This document shows positions 51,152 through 60,787 of a DNA stretch of 64,000 nucleotides, piece after piece. Under the pieces are notes generated by a model. That model did not search any database. It saw only the letters and a list, made by a program, of their open reading frames with translations, and was not told where the DNA came from. This stretch comes from Candidatus Faeciplasma pullistercoris. GTDB taxonomy: Bacteria > Bacillota > Clostridia > Oscillospirales > Ruminococcaceae. The stretch spans positions 17,300 through 81,299 of the forward strand of contig DVLL01000015.1 of assembly GCA_018715525.1 (NCBI GenBank). The letters are read 5' to 3'. A program made the position numbers and the translations under genes. How positions within the stretch are numbered: the stretch's first letter is position 1; every line of letters starts with the position of its first letter.

Positions 51152-53887
51152 ATGGACATAGTAAAAACAATGATTCTTGTTAAAGGCGAGGACAAAACAG
51201 AGACGGTTGCCGCTGTTTCCTTTGACACCGCCAGCCGAAAAACACAGGTAACATATACTGGCGGACGGTCCTATTCTTATAATTCGGCGAACGTGCTGGT
51301 TCTGGAAAATCCCAAAAGCTTTGACCTGAATGGAAGGGTGGCTTATGTAAATGGGATGCCCGTTTATGAACCTCGGCTCATACTCGATTTTAAAATCCGC
51401 ATACGGATTATTCAAAAAAACGGCACTGCGCAAACGGTAAAGCCTGAAGAGCTATCGCTTGTGGAAAACGGCTCCTCCGATAAAAATGTTCAGCGAATCT
51501 TGGCGTATTTGCGTGAGATTGCAAGGTACACAGCAAACGATCCGGCGGAAGAAGCATTTTTGAAGCAGGAGATGGATCAGCTAACATTCGTTCATCCGGA
51601 AAGCGTGTTAGGACGGTATTTGCATCGTCAGCCCGTTGAAAACAGAACGCCGTCCATGGATGGCATTATTTTTCCGTTCCGGTTTAATCTTAGCCAGAAA
51701 GCTGCGCTTGAAAATGCCCTTACCCATTCCATGTCTGTGATCGAGGGACCGCCAGGTACAGGAAAAACACAAACGATTTTAAATATCCTAGCGAACCTTG
51801 TGGCTATTCAGGAGAAAAGTGTAGCAGTGGTTTCCAATAACAACGAGGCGGTCAAGAATGTTATTGAGAAAATGACAAAGAGGGGGTATGGTTTTCTCAC
51901 GGCATTGCTTGGGAGACAGAAGAATCAAGATGCTTTCTTCGCCGATCCGCCGGTAGCCCATGTGGATGATTGGAACTGTCCAGAAGAGAAGGAAGAACTT
52001 GTCCAAATGATTGAGAGCCTGAATGTGCGGTTGAATACCCTGTTGAAGATCGATAGAAAAAGGGCGCAGCTGAAACAGGAATTGCAGGCATGGCAATTGG
52101 AGCAGGAGCATTTCAACGAGTATTACAGCCGTCAGGATGTGGTTGAAATTGAAAAGCTTCCCCTGTTAAGGGCAAATTCGGACCGGATTATTTCCTTTCT
52201 TGCGGAAACCTCTCTGGCGAAAGAACGCGAGTACACGGAAAAACTGATGTATAAGCTGAGAATGTTCATAAAATACAGAGGCGCTTTCCGAAAGCTACAG
52301 CAGCAGGAGGCTTCTGTATTGCTGTTGCTTGAACGAGCATTTTACCAAAAGCAAATTCAAAAACTGGAGAATGATGTTGCATCTTTGGAAGGTCAGTTGA
52401 ACGGCGCATCGTTTGACGCTCTGCTGGAACAGCATCAACAGGTTTCCGAAAAGCTGTTTCGCAAGTGTCTGTATCAAAGCCACGGCGAACAAACCGATGG
52501 CGGCTTTACGAAAAAGAACTTTAAGGTAAAATTCCAGCAGTTTATTGAGGCCTATCCCATTATTCTCAGCACGACGCATGCTTTGCGCCGCTCCATTCCA
52601 CAGAACTATTTGCTTGATTATGTCATTATCGATGAAGCGTCACAGGTGGACTTGATTACCGGCGTACTGGCTTTTTCCTGCTGCCGCAATGTCATTGTGG
52701 TGGGCGACACAAAACAGCTCCCCCAGATAACCGATCAAAAAATTCAACCTCAGTTGAAAAATATTCCGCCGGAACCTGTATACAACTACTTTAACCATAG
52801 CATCCTGTCCTCTATCATCGAGTTATATGGCGATCATCTGCCCCGCGTGGTTCTCCGGGAGCATTACCGCTGTCACCCTCAAATCATCGAATTTTGCAAT
52901 CAAAAATACTATGACGGCAAGCTGATTCCTTATACCAACCCGGATTTGTCACATGCCCCGCTTGTACTGTATAAAACGGCGGAAGGAAACCATATGCGCA
53001 AAGTTACGCATGGAGAAAAACAAGGAACCTATAATCAGCGGGAACTGGATGTAACGGTTGAAGAGATTTTGCAAAATCCTGATCTCGCAGCCGAGAATAG
53101 CCAAATCGGCTTTGTAACGCCGTACCGTAAGCAGGCGAATCTTGCCGGCAGCCTGATGCCGGACGGGATTGAAAGTGATACCGTCCACAAGTATCAGGGA
53201 CGTGAAAAAGACTTGATGATATTGTCCACCGTATTGGATGGTTCATGGCAGGGCCAGCGAGGGCTGGAATTTGTGGACGATCCCCATATGGTAAACGTAG
53301 CCGTATCCCGCGCTATCAAGCAATTCGTTTTGGTTACGGATCATGATTTGTTTTATAAAAAGGGAAAGAACATCGGCGATCTGATTCGCTATATGCAGTA
53401 CAGTACGCTCGATGAAAATGTCATCGAAAGTCAGGTTGTATCGGTTTTCGACTTGTTGTACAAGCAGTATTCCAAAAAGCTGCTCCCTCTGAAAGCCAAG
53501 ATGGACTCGGCGGCACGGTATCAATCAGAAGAGGCGCTCCGCGTGCTGTTGGAGGAAATCCTCGCACAGCCGCAGTATGATCGTTTTAGCTACGTGCAGG
53601 GGATGCTGCTACGTAACCTCTTAAATACCGTGGAAAACCTCAGTGACGAAGAATTGGCTTACGTCAACAACCGTGCTTCTTTGGATTTTGTCGTATATTA
53701 TAAGCAAGATAAGTCTTGCAAACTGGTGATGGAAGTGGATGGCTTTGCTTTCCATGAAAACAGGCCGGAGCAGCTTCGGCGCGATGCGCTCAAAGACTCC
53801 ATTCTGAAAAAATATGGAATTTCTTTTTTGCGGCTTGCCACCAATGGCAGCAGAGAACGGGAGCGGATTCTTCAGGCTTTGGAGTAA
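51152..53887 (+). CDS. SF1 (Dna2/Upf1-like) helicase with C-terminal DUF2726-like nuclease domain
   Basis: 911 residues from ATG 51152 (AAAGGG upstream); TTG at 51113 is an alternative start. Helicase motifs: Walker A IEGPPGTGKTQT, Walker B DYVIIDEASQ, motif III VVGDTKQLPQI, motif V/VI TVHKYQGREKDLMIL and NVAVSRAIKQFVLV. Between I and II lies a coiled coil of about 200 residues. The last 75 residues (ASLDFVVYYKQDKSCKLVME, then VDGFAFHENRPEQLRRDALK and LRLATNGS) match the DUF2726/PD-(D/E)XK pattern, with Asp and ExD as metal ligands. Helicase-nuclease fusions of this type are common in defence islands. It is divergent from the Fic/SIR2-PIWI operon; a direct link is not shown. Confidence 0.88.
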   Translation: MDIVKTMILVKGEDKTETVAAVSFDTASRKTQVTYTGGRSYSYNSANVLVLENPKSFDLNGRVAYVNGMPVYEPRLILDFKIRIRIIQKNGTAQTVKPEELSLVENGSSDKNVQRILAYLREIARYTANDPAEEAFLKQEMDQLTFVHPESVLGRYLHRQPVENRTPSMDGIIFPFRFNLSQKAALENALTHSMSVIEGPPGTGKTQTILNILANLVAIQEKSVAVVSNNNEAVKNVIEKMTKRGYGFLTALLGRQKNQDAFFADPPVAHVDDWNCPEEKEELVQMIESLNVRLNTLLKIDRKRAQLKQELQAWQLEQEHFNEYYSRQDVVEIEKLPLLRANSDRIISFLAETSLAKEREYTEKLMYKLRMFIKYRGAFRKLQQQEASVLLLLERAFYQKQIQKLENDVASLEGQLNGASFDALLEQHQQVSEKLFRKCLYQSHGEQTDGGFTKKNFKVKFQQFIEAYPIILSTTHALRRSIPQNYLLDYVIIDEASQVDLITGVLAFSCCRNVIVVGDTKQLPQITDQKIQPQLKNIPPEPVYNYFNHSILSSIIELYGDHLPRVVLREHYRCHPQIIEFCNQKYYDGKLIPYTNPDLSHAPLVLYKTAEGNHMRKVTHGEKQGTYNQRELDVTVEEILQNPDLAAENSQIGFVTPYRKQANLAGSLMPDGIESDTVHKYQGREKDLMILSTVLDGSWQGQRGLEFVDDPHMVNVAVSRAIKQFVLVTDHDLFYKKGKNIGDLIRYMQYSTLDENVIESQVVSVFDLLYKQYSKKLLPLKAKMDSAARYQSEEALRVLLEEILAQPQYDRFSYVQGMLLRNLLNTVENLSDEELAYVNNRASLDFVVYYKQDKSCKLVMEVDGFAFHENRPEQLRRDALKDSILKKYGISFLRLATNGSRERERILQALE

Positions 53888-53900
53888 GCGCCGCCTGCTT

Positions 53901-54050
53901 TCAAACGTTGACTTCCACCCAGGGTAGCCACTTTTGAATTGCCGTGTAGTTAAACTCATACTCTGCGACCTCTTCCACGTCCACCAGCAGCTCGGTAGGA
54001 CAATCGGGATCGTACTCGTCCGCCCATGGCTTCCTTTGTGTGGATTCTAC
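53901..54050 (-). pseudogene. C-terminal remnant of an unidentified protein
   Basis: On the minus strand a coherent protein end is seen, ESTQRKPWADEYDPDCPTEL through VEEVAEYEFNYTAIQKWLPW and VEVNV. The frame upstream of about 54050 turns into low-quality sequence containing a plus-strand terminator. I do not recognise the family. It is likely the tail of a lost mobile-element gene. Confidence 0.4.
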
Positions 54051-54083
54051 ACCCTGACCCGCACCCATTCCTTCTCCGCCACG

Positions 54084-54119
54084 TCGGAGCAAGCTATGCA
54101 TCGCTTGCTCCGATTTTTT
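54084..54119 (+). terminator. Terminator-like hairpin
   Basis: TCGGAGCAAGC (54084-54094) / GCTTGCTCCGA (54103-54113), then TTTTTT. It is about 200 bp past the helicase gene and could end its transcript. The rest of 53888-54290 holds only the gene remnant at 53901-54050. Confidence 0.8.
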
Positions 54120-54294
54120 ATAAAAACCAGAGCACACTCACGCTGCTGCTCCTTTTCGCAAAAAGTCACGCTCGGCTCACCTGTTCGGTTGTAAATACCC
54201 TCACGACGGCCACGGTTGCTACCAACTTTTTGCGAGTTATGAGAGTTCAAATCCTACCTCCGTAAAATCCGAAAAAATCTTTTTCATAATCCTT

Positions 54295-54334
54295 AAAAAA
54301 CCTGCGGTCGGCAATTCGCGACCGCAGGTTTTTT
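54295..54334. terminator. Bidirectional terminator, 16-bp perfect stem
   Basis: AAAAAACCTGCGGTCG (54295-54310) / CGACCGCAGGTTTTTT (54319-54334). Ends the minus-strand operon whose last gene stops at 54379. Confidence 0.93.
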
Positions 54335-54378
54335 AATTCTAAAGTTTTTTTCCCGCGTCCAAACAGGTATCTATTAGC

Positions 54379-55389
54379 TTAGTATTTGACTATTACATTC
54401 AGTGCCTCATCCACTCGCGAAGCCGTTTCAATGGCCTGCGGCAGCTGCTCCCAGGGATATTCATGGGTGATAATGGACTCAATATCCCACTTTTTGCTCT
54501 CCATGATATTCATCACATCCCGAACATCTTCCGGAAAATAACCTCCGGAACCGATCAAAGCGTGCTGCCCATAGGTCATCGCCAGCACGTCAATGAGCCG
54601 CGGCCCGGCTTTGACTGCGACCACCACCATACGGGAATCCACCTTTCCCATGCTCTGGTACAGCTCTATGAGGCCGTCAGCACCCGCTGCATCGATGTAA
54701 ATATCCACGTCCGCCGTTGTGCCGAGGGCGGAGAATGCCTCTCCAAACTCTCGCACCGCAGCCTGCCGCAGATCGTCAGTACTGTTATTGCACACCGCAA
54801 AGCCCAAACCCTTCGCCTTTTCCAGCCGGAAGTCCGAATGATCACAGATCATCACTTTTTTGCAGCCGAAATAGCGTAAGGCGATGGCCGCGGCAATCCC
54901 GATGGTACCTGCACCAAACACGATAGCGTTTTCCCCGTCGCGGGGGAAAGAACGCCGTGCCGCCCGGCATCCCACTGTAAACGGCTCGATCAGACAGGCG
55001 GCTTTGGAAGAGATGGCCTCAGGGACCGCATAGACCTGTTTCCCCAACTCCACATTTGGAATTAGCACATATTCGGAAAATCCGCCTACGGTTCCTGCAC
55101 GCTTGGGATCCCCTTTCGCAAGGCGCGGGTAGGGGTACACGCGGTCCCCCACCCGGATATCCTTCACGTTTTTGCCGACTTGAACGACTTCGGAAACCAT
55201 TTCATGTCCGAATTCTCCGCCGATGGTTATCCTGTGGCCGGTGTTCGGTCCGTCCTGATAAACTGCTACATCCGTCCCGCAGATGCTGGCATAGAGATTA
55301 CGTACCACAATATCGTTATCCCTAGCTTTTGGCGTTTCCAATTCTGTCAGCAGAATATTTTTCTGCCCGTTATAAATTGCCGCTCTCAT
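54379..55389 (-). CDS. Zinc-type medium-chain alcohol dehydrogenase-like protein
   Basis: 336 residues. It has a GroES-like N-domain with SICGTD (Cys zinc ligand) and GGEFGHEMV (His, Glu), then a Rossmann domain with AIVFGAGTIGIAAAIAL and DIYIDAAG. Glu in CLIEPFTVG completes the catalytic site. The four-Cys structural zinc loop is absent: the segment RVYPYPRLAKGDPKRAGTVG holds no Cys. Related to sorbitol/threonine dehydrogenases; the substrate is unknown. It follows the ABC permease by 32 bp, so it is probably in the same operon. Confidence 0.87.
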   Translation of the reverse strand: MRAAIYNGQKNILLTELETPKARDNDIVVRNLYASICGTDVAVYQDGPNTGHRITIGGEFGHEMVSEVVQVGKNVKDIRVGDRVYPYPRLAKGDPKRAGTVGGFSEYVLIPNVELGKQVYAVPEAISSKAACLIEPFTVGCRAARRSFPRDGENAIVFGAGTIGIAAAIALRYFGCKKVMICDHSDFRLEKAKGLGFAVCNNSTDDLRQAAVREFGEAFSALGTTADVDIYIDAAGADGLIELYQSMGKVDSRMVVVAVKAGPRLIDVLAMTYGQHALIGSGGYFPEDVRDVMNIMESKKWDIESIITHEYPWEQLPQAIETASRVDEALNVIVKY

Positions 55390-55421
55390 GACGTCACTCC
55401 CAAATTAACGTTATTTTCACT

Positions 55422-56243
55422 TTAGACCAAACTCGTTTTTCTCAATACGATGTTGCTGACTGCACCGAGTCCCACGCTGAACAAGGCGCCGCCTGCCAAG
55501 CACAGGATCACATTCATGATGGTGGAATTCAACGGCGTCAGGGACGGCACCATCATAAACAGCAGCAAGCCAACAGCAAAAGAGCCTATCATCGAAAGCC
55601 ACAGTTTCTGTTTCCCCACAACGCTCATGAGGACAAAAATGGAGACAAATACTGCCATTAAGAATATCTTTGACAGCAGGCACATAATAATCCCACCGAT
55701 GCCTGCGGCCCCCGCATCAAAGGACAGGCCCGCAATCGCTCCGCCGATGACAGCACCGATAAAATAAGCCAAAATCATAAATGCTCCGCTGACACACCCG
55801 ACCAGGGATTTTGATATCACATAATCCGCTTTCTTGGAACGAACCGCAAACAGATTTTTGGCGTATCCGCTTCTAAAGTCGTCGGAAACAAAGATACAGA
55901 CAAACACTGCAGCCATAAAGAAAAGCAGGTTGATGTTGCACATACTCATAATACCCGAACTCATTCCGGCGCTTTCACCGCTGATGGATTCCACAACTTG
56001 CCAGGTGTTTGTAATGGGCTCGATTTCCGCCACGGTTTCTACACCGGTTGTTGGATCGACAGACGTAGAACCGCCCACAGTGGTAGTCATCACCAGTACC
56101 AATATGGGAATCACGACGGCGATACCTACCAGAATATAAAACAGTGGGGTTGTGAACATTCTCCGGAAGTCCACAGATAACATACTTTTCAGCTTTTTAC
56201 CAAAACTGATATGCTCAATTTTGATTTCACCCATCTTTTCCAT
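55422..56243 (-). CDS. ABC-2 type permease (second pair)
   Basis: 273 residues, six hydrophobic segments. It opens with a short cytoplasmic helix (GKKLKSMLSVDFRRMFTTPL) like its paralog at 57165, and DFRSGYAKNLFAVRSKKADY also matches that paralog. The start is 1 bp after the ATPase gene stop, with GAAGGAGG upstream, so it is tightly coupled. With the ATPase it forms a BcrAB-type exporter of a peptide, lipid or antibiotic. Confidence 0.87.
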   Translation of the reverse strand: MEKMGEIKIEHISFGKKLKSMLSVDFRRMFTTPLFYILVGIAVVIPILVLVMTTTVGGSTSVDPTTGVETVAEIEPITNTWQVVESISGESAGMSSGIMSMCNINLLFFMAAVFVCIFVSDDFRSGYAKNLFAVRSKKADYVISKSLVGCVSGAFMILAYFIGAVIGGAIAGLSFDAGAAGIGGIIMCLLSKIFLMAVFVSIFVLMSVVGKQKLWLSMIGSFAVGLLLFMMVPSLTPLNSTIMNVILCLAGGALFSVGLGAVSNIVLRKTSLV

Positions 56244-56244
56244 G

Positions 56245-57150
56245 TTATCGAACCTCCTTCTCGTTCATCAGGTCGATGTAGTATTCCTCCAAGCCGACCT
56301 TGGCGGTTTTGATTTCATTGACTAAAATTCCGTTTTCGTACAGATAGGTAACGATATCTTCAGGCGCTTTCGCGTCATACACACGCAGATAGCCGCTTTC
56401 ATCCTCTTCTACACGGGAATATTTAAAGGTAAGCAGTGCTTTCGTCCTGCTCATATCCCTGGTTCGAAGTGCGACGTAAGTACGGCAATCCGCATCCAGT
56501 TCCGCAGCGGTCATTTCTTTGATCATTTTTCCGCCGCGAACGATTCCATAGTGGGTCGCGATTTTTTCAAGCTCACCCAGGATGTGGGAGGATATCACGA
56601 CGGTACACTGATAGCTCCTGGTAATATCCACAAGCACCTCACGCATAATCCGCATGCCGTCCGCGTCCAGACCGTTAATCGGCTCATCGAGGACGAGTAG
56701 GCTCGGATGGCCCAGCAGAGCCATAGCAATACCAATTCTTTGCTTCATACCGAGCGAACAGTTTTTATATTTGTTGGAGGCGGACCCCTCCATTCTTACT
56801 ACCTTCAGAGCCTTTCTGACCTCTTCCTTCGCATTAGGAATGCTCAGGTTTGCGGCCTGAAGCATCATGTTATTCCACACGGTACAATTCGGAAAACACC
56901 CCGGCGCTTCGATCAAGACACCGACTTTTGCCCGTACATCCGCGTCGGTGTAATCTCTGCCGAACAGCTTGATGCTTCCCCCGCTGGGAACGAGAAGCCC
57001 GCAGATGAGCTTCTCCGTTGTTGATTTGCCGCTCCCGTTTTCGCCGATGAAGCCGTAAATCGCTCCCATCGGGACGGTCATATCAAGCCCTTTGAGAGCT
57101 TGCTTATTTCCAAAGTTTTTGGTCAAGCCTTTAATTTCAATAGCATTCAT
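56245..57150 (-). CDS. BcrA-type ABC exporter ATPase (second pair)
   Basis: 301 residues from ATG 57150, preceded by AAAGGAGG; the frame to 57279 is an overlap with the permease upstream. Walker A GENGSGKST, signature CSLGMKQRIGIAMALL, Walker B LLVLDEPINGLD and SSHILGE are clear. The C-terminal 80 residues are typical of bacitracin/lantibiotic self-protection ATPases. Very similar to the ATPase at 57992-58894, so the two operon halves arose by duplication. Confidence 0.93.
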   Translation of the reverse strand: MNAIEIKGLTKNFGNKQALKGLDMTVPMGAIYGFIGENGSGKSTTEKLICGLLVPSGGSIKLFGRDYTDADVRAKVGVLIEAPGCFPNCTVWNNMMLQAANLSIPNAKEEVRKALKVVRMEGSASNKYKNCSLGMKQRIGIAMALLGHPSLLVLDEPINGLDADGMRIMREVLVDITRSYQCTVVISSHILGELEKIATHYGIVRGGKMIKEMTAAELDADCRTYVALRTRDMSRTKALLTFKYSRVEEDESGYLRVYDAKAPEDIVTYLYENGILVNEIKTAKVGLEEYYIDLMNEKEVR

Positions 57151-57164
57151 TGGGGGCACCTCCT

Positions 57165-57989
57165 TTAATACACATCGCTTTTTGAGAGAATGAGCGTGCC
57201 CAGCAGATTGTAGATAATCGCCCATGCCACTGAAACCACCAGACATACCAGCAAGGTCATAATGTTGCTGGACAGGCACGCGTAGACCGAAGAGCCATAC
57301 AGGAAAATATTCAAAATAGAGGAATTACCGACGATCGCACCCGCACCGATAATCAGAATGCCGGTGCCAAAGAAGAAAGAGGATGCGATGGAAATGCCAA
57401 AATATCTCCGGAAAATGATATTGAGGAAGGTGTAAAGGCTTGCCCAGCCCAGGCTCATAATCATCTTGCTTACGATGGCTATAATTAACGAACCCACATT
57501 GACCTCAAAGGAGGTGCCCGCGAGGAAGCCGGCCACTACTCCGCCCATTAAATAGGTGATGCACATACAGGCCATGGCAAACGCACAGGTGATGGTCTTG
57601 GACATCATATAATCCTGTTTTTTGGCGTGGGTGGTGAACAACTGCTTGACATATCCGCTTTTATAGTCGTGCCCGATGAAGATAGATACCATAATGCCGC
57701 CGAAGATGAACACCATATTCATGTTGGCGTATTGGCCCATATCGGAAACGGCATAAATAGGTGTATCTGCCGCGATGATCTGCCAGGTGTTTGTATACAG
57801 TGGTGCCACCCCTTCGGCCGTATCCGAACCGGATGTACCCAATATCATGGCTGGGATGATGGCGGCAATCACAAGGAAGATGTAAAACATCGGGGTATGG
57901 AACAGACGGTAAAAATCAACGCCCAGCATTCCCCGCAATCGTTTGGTGAAACTTGGAGTTTCAAATTTTAGTGCACGTGTCATCTCCAT
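57165..57989 (-). CDS. ABC-2 type permease (first pair)
   Basis: 274 residues, six hydrophobic segments. Opens KRLRGMLGVDFYRLFHTPMF and has HDYKSGYVKQLFTTHAKKQD, both shared with the paralog at 55422. The start is 2 bp after the ATPase stop. Partner of the ATPase at 57992. Confidence 0.87.
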   Translation of the reverse strand: MEMTRALKFETPSFTKRLRGMLGVDFYRLFHTPMFYIFLVIAAIIPAMILGTSGSDTAEGVAPLYTNTWQIIAADTPIYAVSDMGQYANMNMVFIFGGIMVSIFIGHDYKSGYVKQLFTTHAKKQDYMMSKTITCAFAMACMCITYLMGGVVAGFLAGTSFEVNVGSLIIAIVSKMIMSLGWASLYTFLNIIFRRYFGISIASSFFFGTGILIIGAGAIVGNSSILNIFLYGSSVYACLSSNIMTLLVCLVVSVAWAIIYNLLGTLILSKSDVY

Positions 57990-57991
57990 CT

Positions 57992-58894
57992 TTACGCATT
58001 CCCTTTCTTTGCCATCAGTTCGACATAGTATTCTTCCAGGCCTATCTTGTTTTTCTGAATCTCGCTGACAACATGCCCGTTTTGGAGCAGATACCCGACG
58101 ATTGATTCCGTATCGTCCACATCGTACACCCGAAGGTACCCATCCTCTTCTTTTACCTTGTCAAATTTACCCCGCAGGACGTTTTTCGCTCCCTGCATAT
58201 CCTCTGTTTTGAGGGAGACAAAAACGCGGGCCCTGCTTTCCATTTCTGCTGCGGAGAGCTCCTGAATCATTTTTCCCTGACGAATAATGCCGTAATGGGT
58301 TGCGATTTTTTCCAGCTCGCCGAGGATATGGGAAGAGATCACGACGGTGCATCCGTAATTCTTTGTAATGTCCACGAGGATTTCCCGCATGATGCGCATG
58401 CCGTCGGTATCGAGACCGTTGATGGGTTCGTCCAGAATCAGCAGGGCCGGGTCTCCTAGCAGCGCCATAGCGATGCCAATCCGCTGTTTCATACCCAGTG
58501 AACAGCTCTTGAATTTAATGCGGGCGGAATCCTCCATGCGGACGATCTGAAGCACTCGGTCGATTTCCTTCTGAGGATTTTGAAGGTTCAAATTGATGGC
58601 CTGCATCATCAGATTGTTCCATACGCTGGAATTTGGGAAGCAGCCTGCGTTCTCAATCAGAGCACCGACTCTTACCCTTACGCCGGCATCCTTGTAGTCC
58701 TTGCCGAACAGTTTAATGCTTCCTCCGTCCGGTACAAGATGGCCGCAGATGAGCTTCTCCGTTGTGGATTTTCCGCTTCCGTTTTCGCCGATAAAGCCAT
58801 AGATGGCGCCGACAGGAACCGTCATATTCAGATGGTCCAGCGCATACAGCCCACGAAAGCTCTTTGACAGATCTCGGATTTCAATCGCGTTCAT
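57992..58894 (-). CDS. BcrA-type ABC exporter ATPase (first pair)
   Basis: 300 residues with Walker A GENGSGKST, signature CSLGMKQRIGIAMALL, Walker B LLILDEPINGLD. AAAGGAG precedes the ATG. Paralog of the ATPase at 56245. Follows the acyltransferase by 25 bp in the same operon, which suggests that the exporter handles the acylated product or protects from it (inference). Confidence 0.93.
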   Translation of the reverse strand: MNAIEIRDLSKSFRGLYALDHLNMTVPVGAIYGFIGENGSGKSTTEKLICGHLVPDGGSIKLFGKDYKDAGVRVRVGALIENAGCFPNSSVWNNLMMQAINLNLQNPQKEIDRVLQIVRMEDSARIKFKSCSLGMKQRIGIAMALLGDPALLILDEPINGLDTDGMRIMREILVDITKNYGCTVVISSHILGELEKIATHYGIIRQGKMIQELSAAEMESRARVFVSLKTEDMQGAKNVLRGKFDKVKEEDGYLRVYDVDDTESIVGYLLQNGHVVSEIQKNKIGLEEYYVELMAKKGNA

Positions 58895-58919
58895 TTTTAT
58901 TTTGTTCTCCTTTCTTTAT

Positions 58920-60266
58920 TTAACTTCTTTTAATAACGGAATCTCCGGGCGTGATGAAGGGAATGACTGCGCTTATGTGATATACAACACCCAATTTATC
59001 AATCTGGGCGGTGAATGCTTTCACATATTTGTCCGACGCAAAATTCTGCTTAAAGTCGAGTACAAAATATTCTCCGCAGGAAATCATATTGATTCCCAGC
59101 CCGGTCGTTCCGGAATTGTAGAGATGGATCTCGTCAATATACTGAGCATTTTCGCCGAGCTTGAACTGGCCCAGATAACTGATGATATAGGTATTCAGCG
59201 TCATCCCCTCAAAGAAAGCCATCATCTTTTGCTTTTCTTCATAGGAATTAAAGCTGTCCAGCTTATCAAACAGTCCCAGCATGGCGTTGGCCTCTTTGCG
59301 GCAAAAATCTCGGTCACGCTGTGCCTTTAGAATCTCCCGGTATTCGGTCGCCTGCTCGGTAAGCGTCTTTTTAGAAAATTCTCTGCTGTACGGCAGAATC
59401 ATGCTCTTCACACAGTTCTTGAAGGTGTTGGGGCAGTCCAGCGCTTCACGCATATCGGTTGCGATATTGGCATTGACCGGCTTGTCATAGTCAGGATACA
59501 GTTCGGTGATGGCGCGGCTCATAAGCAGGGATAACAGAATTACTGGCGTTGCGTTGTTTTTCTTGCACAGCTTCATATACTGCTCCGCCGGGATTTTCAC
59601 CTCATACCGGTAATTCGTTATTTCCTCTGACGGAACATTTTCAGGGATAGCATACGCGTCCCTTGAAAGCTCAATAAACTTTTTATTCTGATCAAAATCA
59701 TATTCCTGCAGGAACGGATCAACCGTCTCACCGGGAAGCAGGGGATCTTCCGCAAGACGGACTCCTTCGGGAGGCTTCTTAGATCCATATTTCAAATTGC
59801 AGTAGTAATAAATCAGCGTTTCGATAAACGGCATGATTCCCCGCCCATCACAGAGAGCGTGATGGAACGAAACAAAAATTGAATCGTCGTAATATGTGAT
59901 ATCGACCAAATGATATCCGCAGCTGATATGGCCGAGGCGGACAAGTTGTTTCGTCCTTCTGGCAATCATAGACTGTTCGTTCTGGACAATATAGAAATCC
60001 CCGTTTTTCTCAATCAGTTTTGTGTTGATGTAGGGATATCGTCTGCAGGTTTGCAGGAGCGCCTGGTTTAAGAATGAACCAGATACCTTTTGCTTGAAGC
60101 GGACCTCAATCACTTCGCTTTCCATACCGTACTTTTTGTAAAGATAGCTCTGACCTGATCGGATCTTTTCATTACTGCTCTCCATTGTGGATCCGGACTT
60201 TTGAATCAGCATTTCTTTTTCATTGTTTTTTAAAAAATCGTAAATATCGTGAAAAATACTCCCCAT
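58920..60266 (-). CDS. Condensation-fold (HxxxD) acyltransferase
   Basis: 448 residues from ATG 60266, with AAGGTGAT upstream; GTG 60278 is the alternative. The active-site motif of the chloramphenicol acetyltransferase/condensation superfamily is seen as SFHHALCDGRGIMPFIETLI (HHxxxDG). A later region (TGLGINMISCGEYFVLDFKQ) fits the second lobe, though the DFGWG motif is not present. Relatives are called alcohol acetyltransferases or PapA-like proteins and transfer an acyl group to an alcohol or amine. The acceptor is unknown. First gene of the operon with the two ABC exporter pairs and the dehydrogenase. Confidence 0.82.
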   Translation of the reverse strand: MGSIFHDIYDFLKNNEKEMLIQKSGSTMESSNEKIRSGQSYLYKKYGMESEVIEVRFKQKVSGSFLNQALLQTCRRYPYINTKLIEKNGDFYIVQNEQSMIARRTKQLVRLGHISCGYHLVDITYYDDSIFVSFHHALCDGRGIMPFIETLIYYYCNLKYGSKKPPEGVRLAEDPLLPGETVDPFLQEYDFDQNKKFIELSRDAYAIPENVPSEEITNYRYEVKIPAEQYMKLCKKNNATPVILLSLLMSRAITELYPDYDKPVNANIATDMREALDCPNTFKNCVKSMILPYSREFSKKTLTEQATEYREILKAQRDRDFCRKEANAMLGLFDKLDSFNSYEEKQKMMAFFEGMTLNTYIISYLGQFKLGENAQYIDEIHLYNSGTTGLGINMISCGEYFVLDFKQNFASDKYVKAFTAQIDKLGVVYHISAVIPFITPGDSVIKRS

Positions 60267-60274
60267 TTTTTCGA

Positions 60275-60709
60275 TCACCTTGTTTTAAAATTCATGGCTT
60301 TGCTGCATTTTCCGCAGCTGCGTATTTTATGGGAATATAATAGAACTATTTTGTTTGTATAGTGCTTGAATTTTGTTTGAAAATTGTTAATCACTTTTGA
60401 GAGAGGATTTTTTACTCTTATCTTGCCGCACATTACTGTTAAAACGGCAAGTATTTTGGGGTCGTTTGAATGCAGTAACGAGCAATGCCATTGAAGAGCA
60501 ACTGTTAAAATCTTTTCCAGTGATATTGGCAATCACAGAAACGCCAAATATCCGCTTGCTATGGCTATCATCCACTTTATGTTAAAGAGCGTTCCGAGTC
60601 CCAACATAACATACAACCATCCGTTTGTTATGATCCACGCTATTCCAAAACATATAATCAGATGAGGGTTTGCTATAAACCGAATGATTTTCTTTACCGT
60701 TTCTTTCAT
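60275..60709 (-). pseudogene. Small membrane protein gene with in-frame TGA
   Basis: ATG 60709 opens MKETVKKIIRFIANPHLIIC followed by two hydrophobic helices. After GYLAFL a TGA (60533-60535) stops the frame, but the same frame continues LPISLEKILTVAL and NDPKILAVL. Related small proteins in Firmicutes, as I recall them, read AFLWLP here, so a Trp codon seems changed to TGA. The end of the original gene is unclear. Function unknown. Confidence 0.6.
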
Positions 60710-60787
60710 TTTCCACGCCGCTTTCTTGTAATCTGCAACTGCGGTATTTCACGATGCGAATATTGTCGTGAGGTGAAAATTGATTGA

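Noticed and set aside
54230..54262. Sequence resembling the T arm of a tRNA (GTTCAAATCC-like) that might mark an attachment site
   Set aside because: No pairing T stem, no matching acceptor 5' half and no similarity to the 3' ends of the tRNA-Thr or tRNA-Tyr genes at 43 kb, so no att duplication could be shown.
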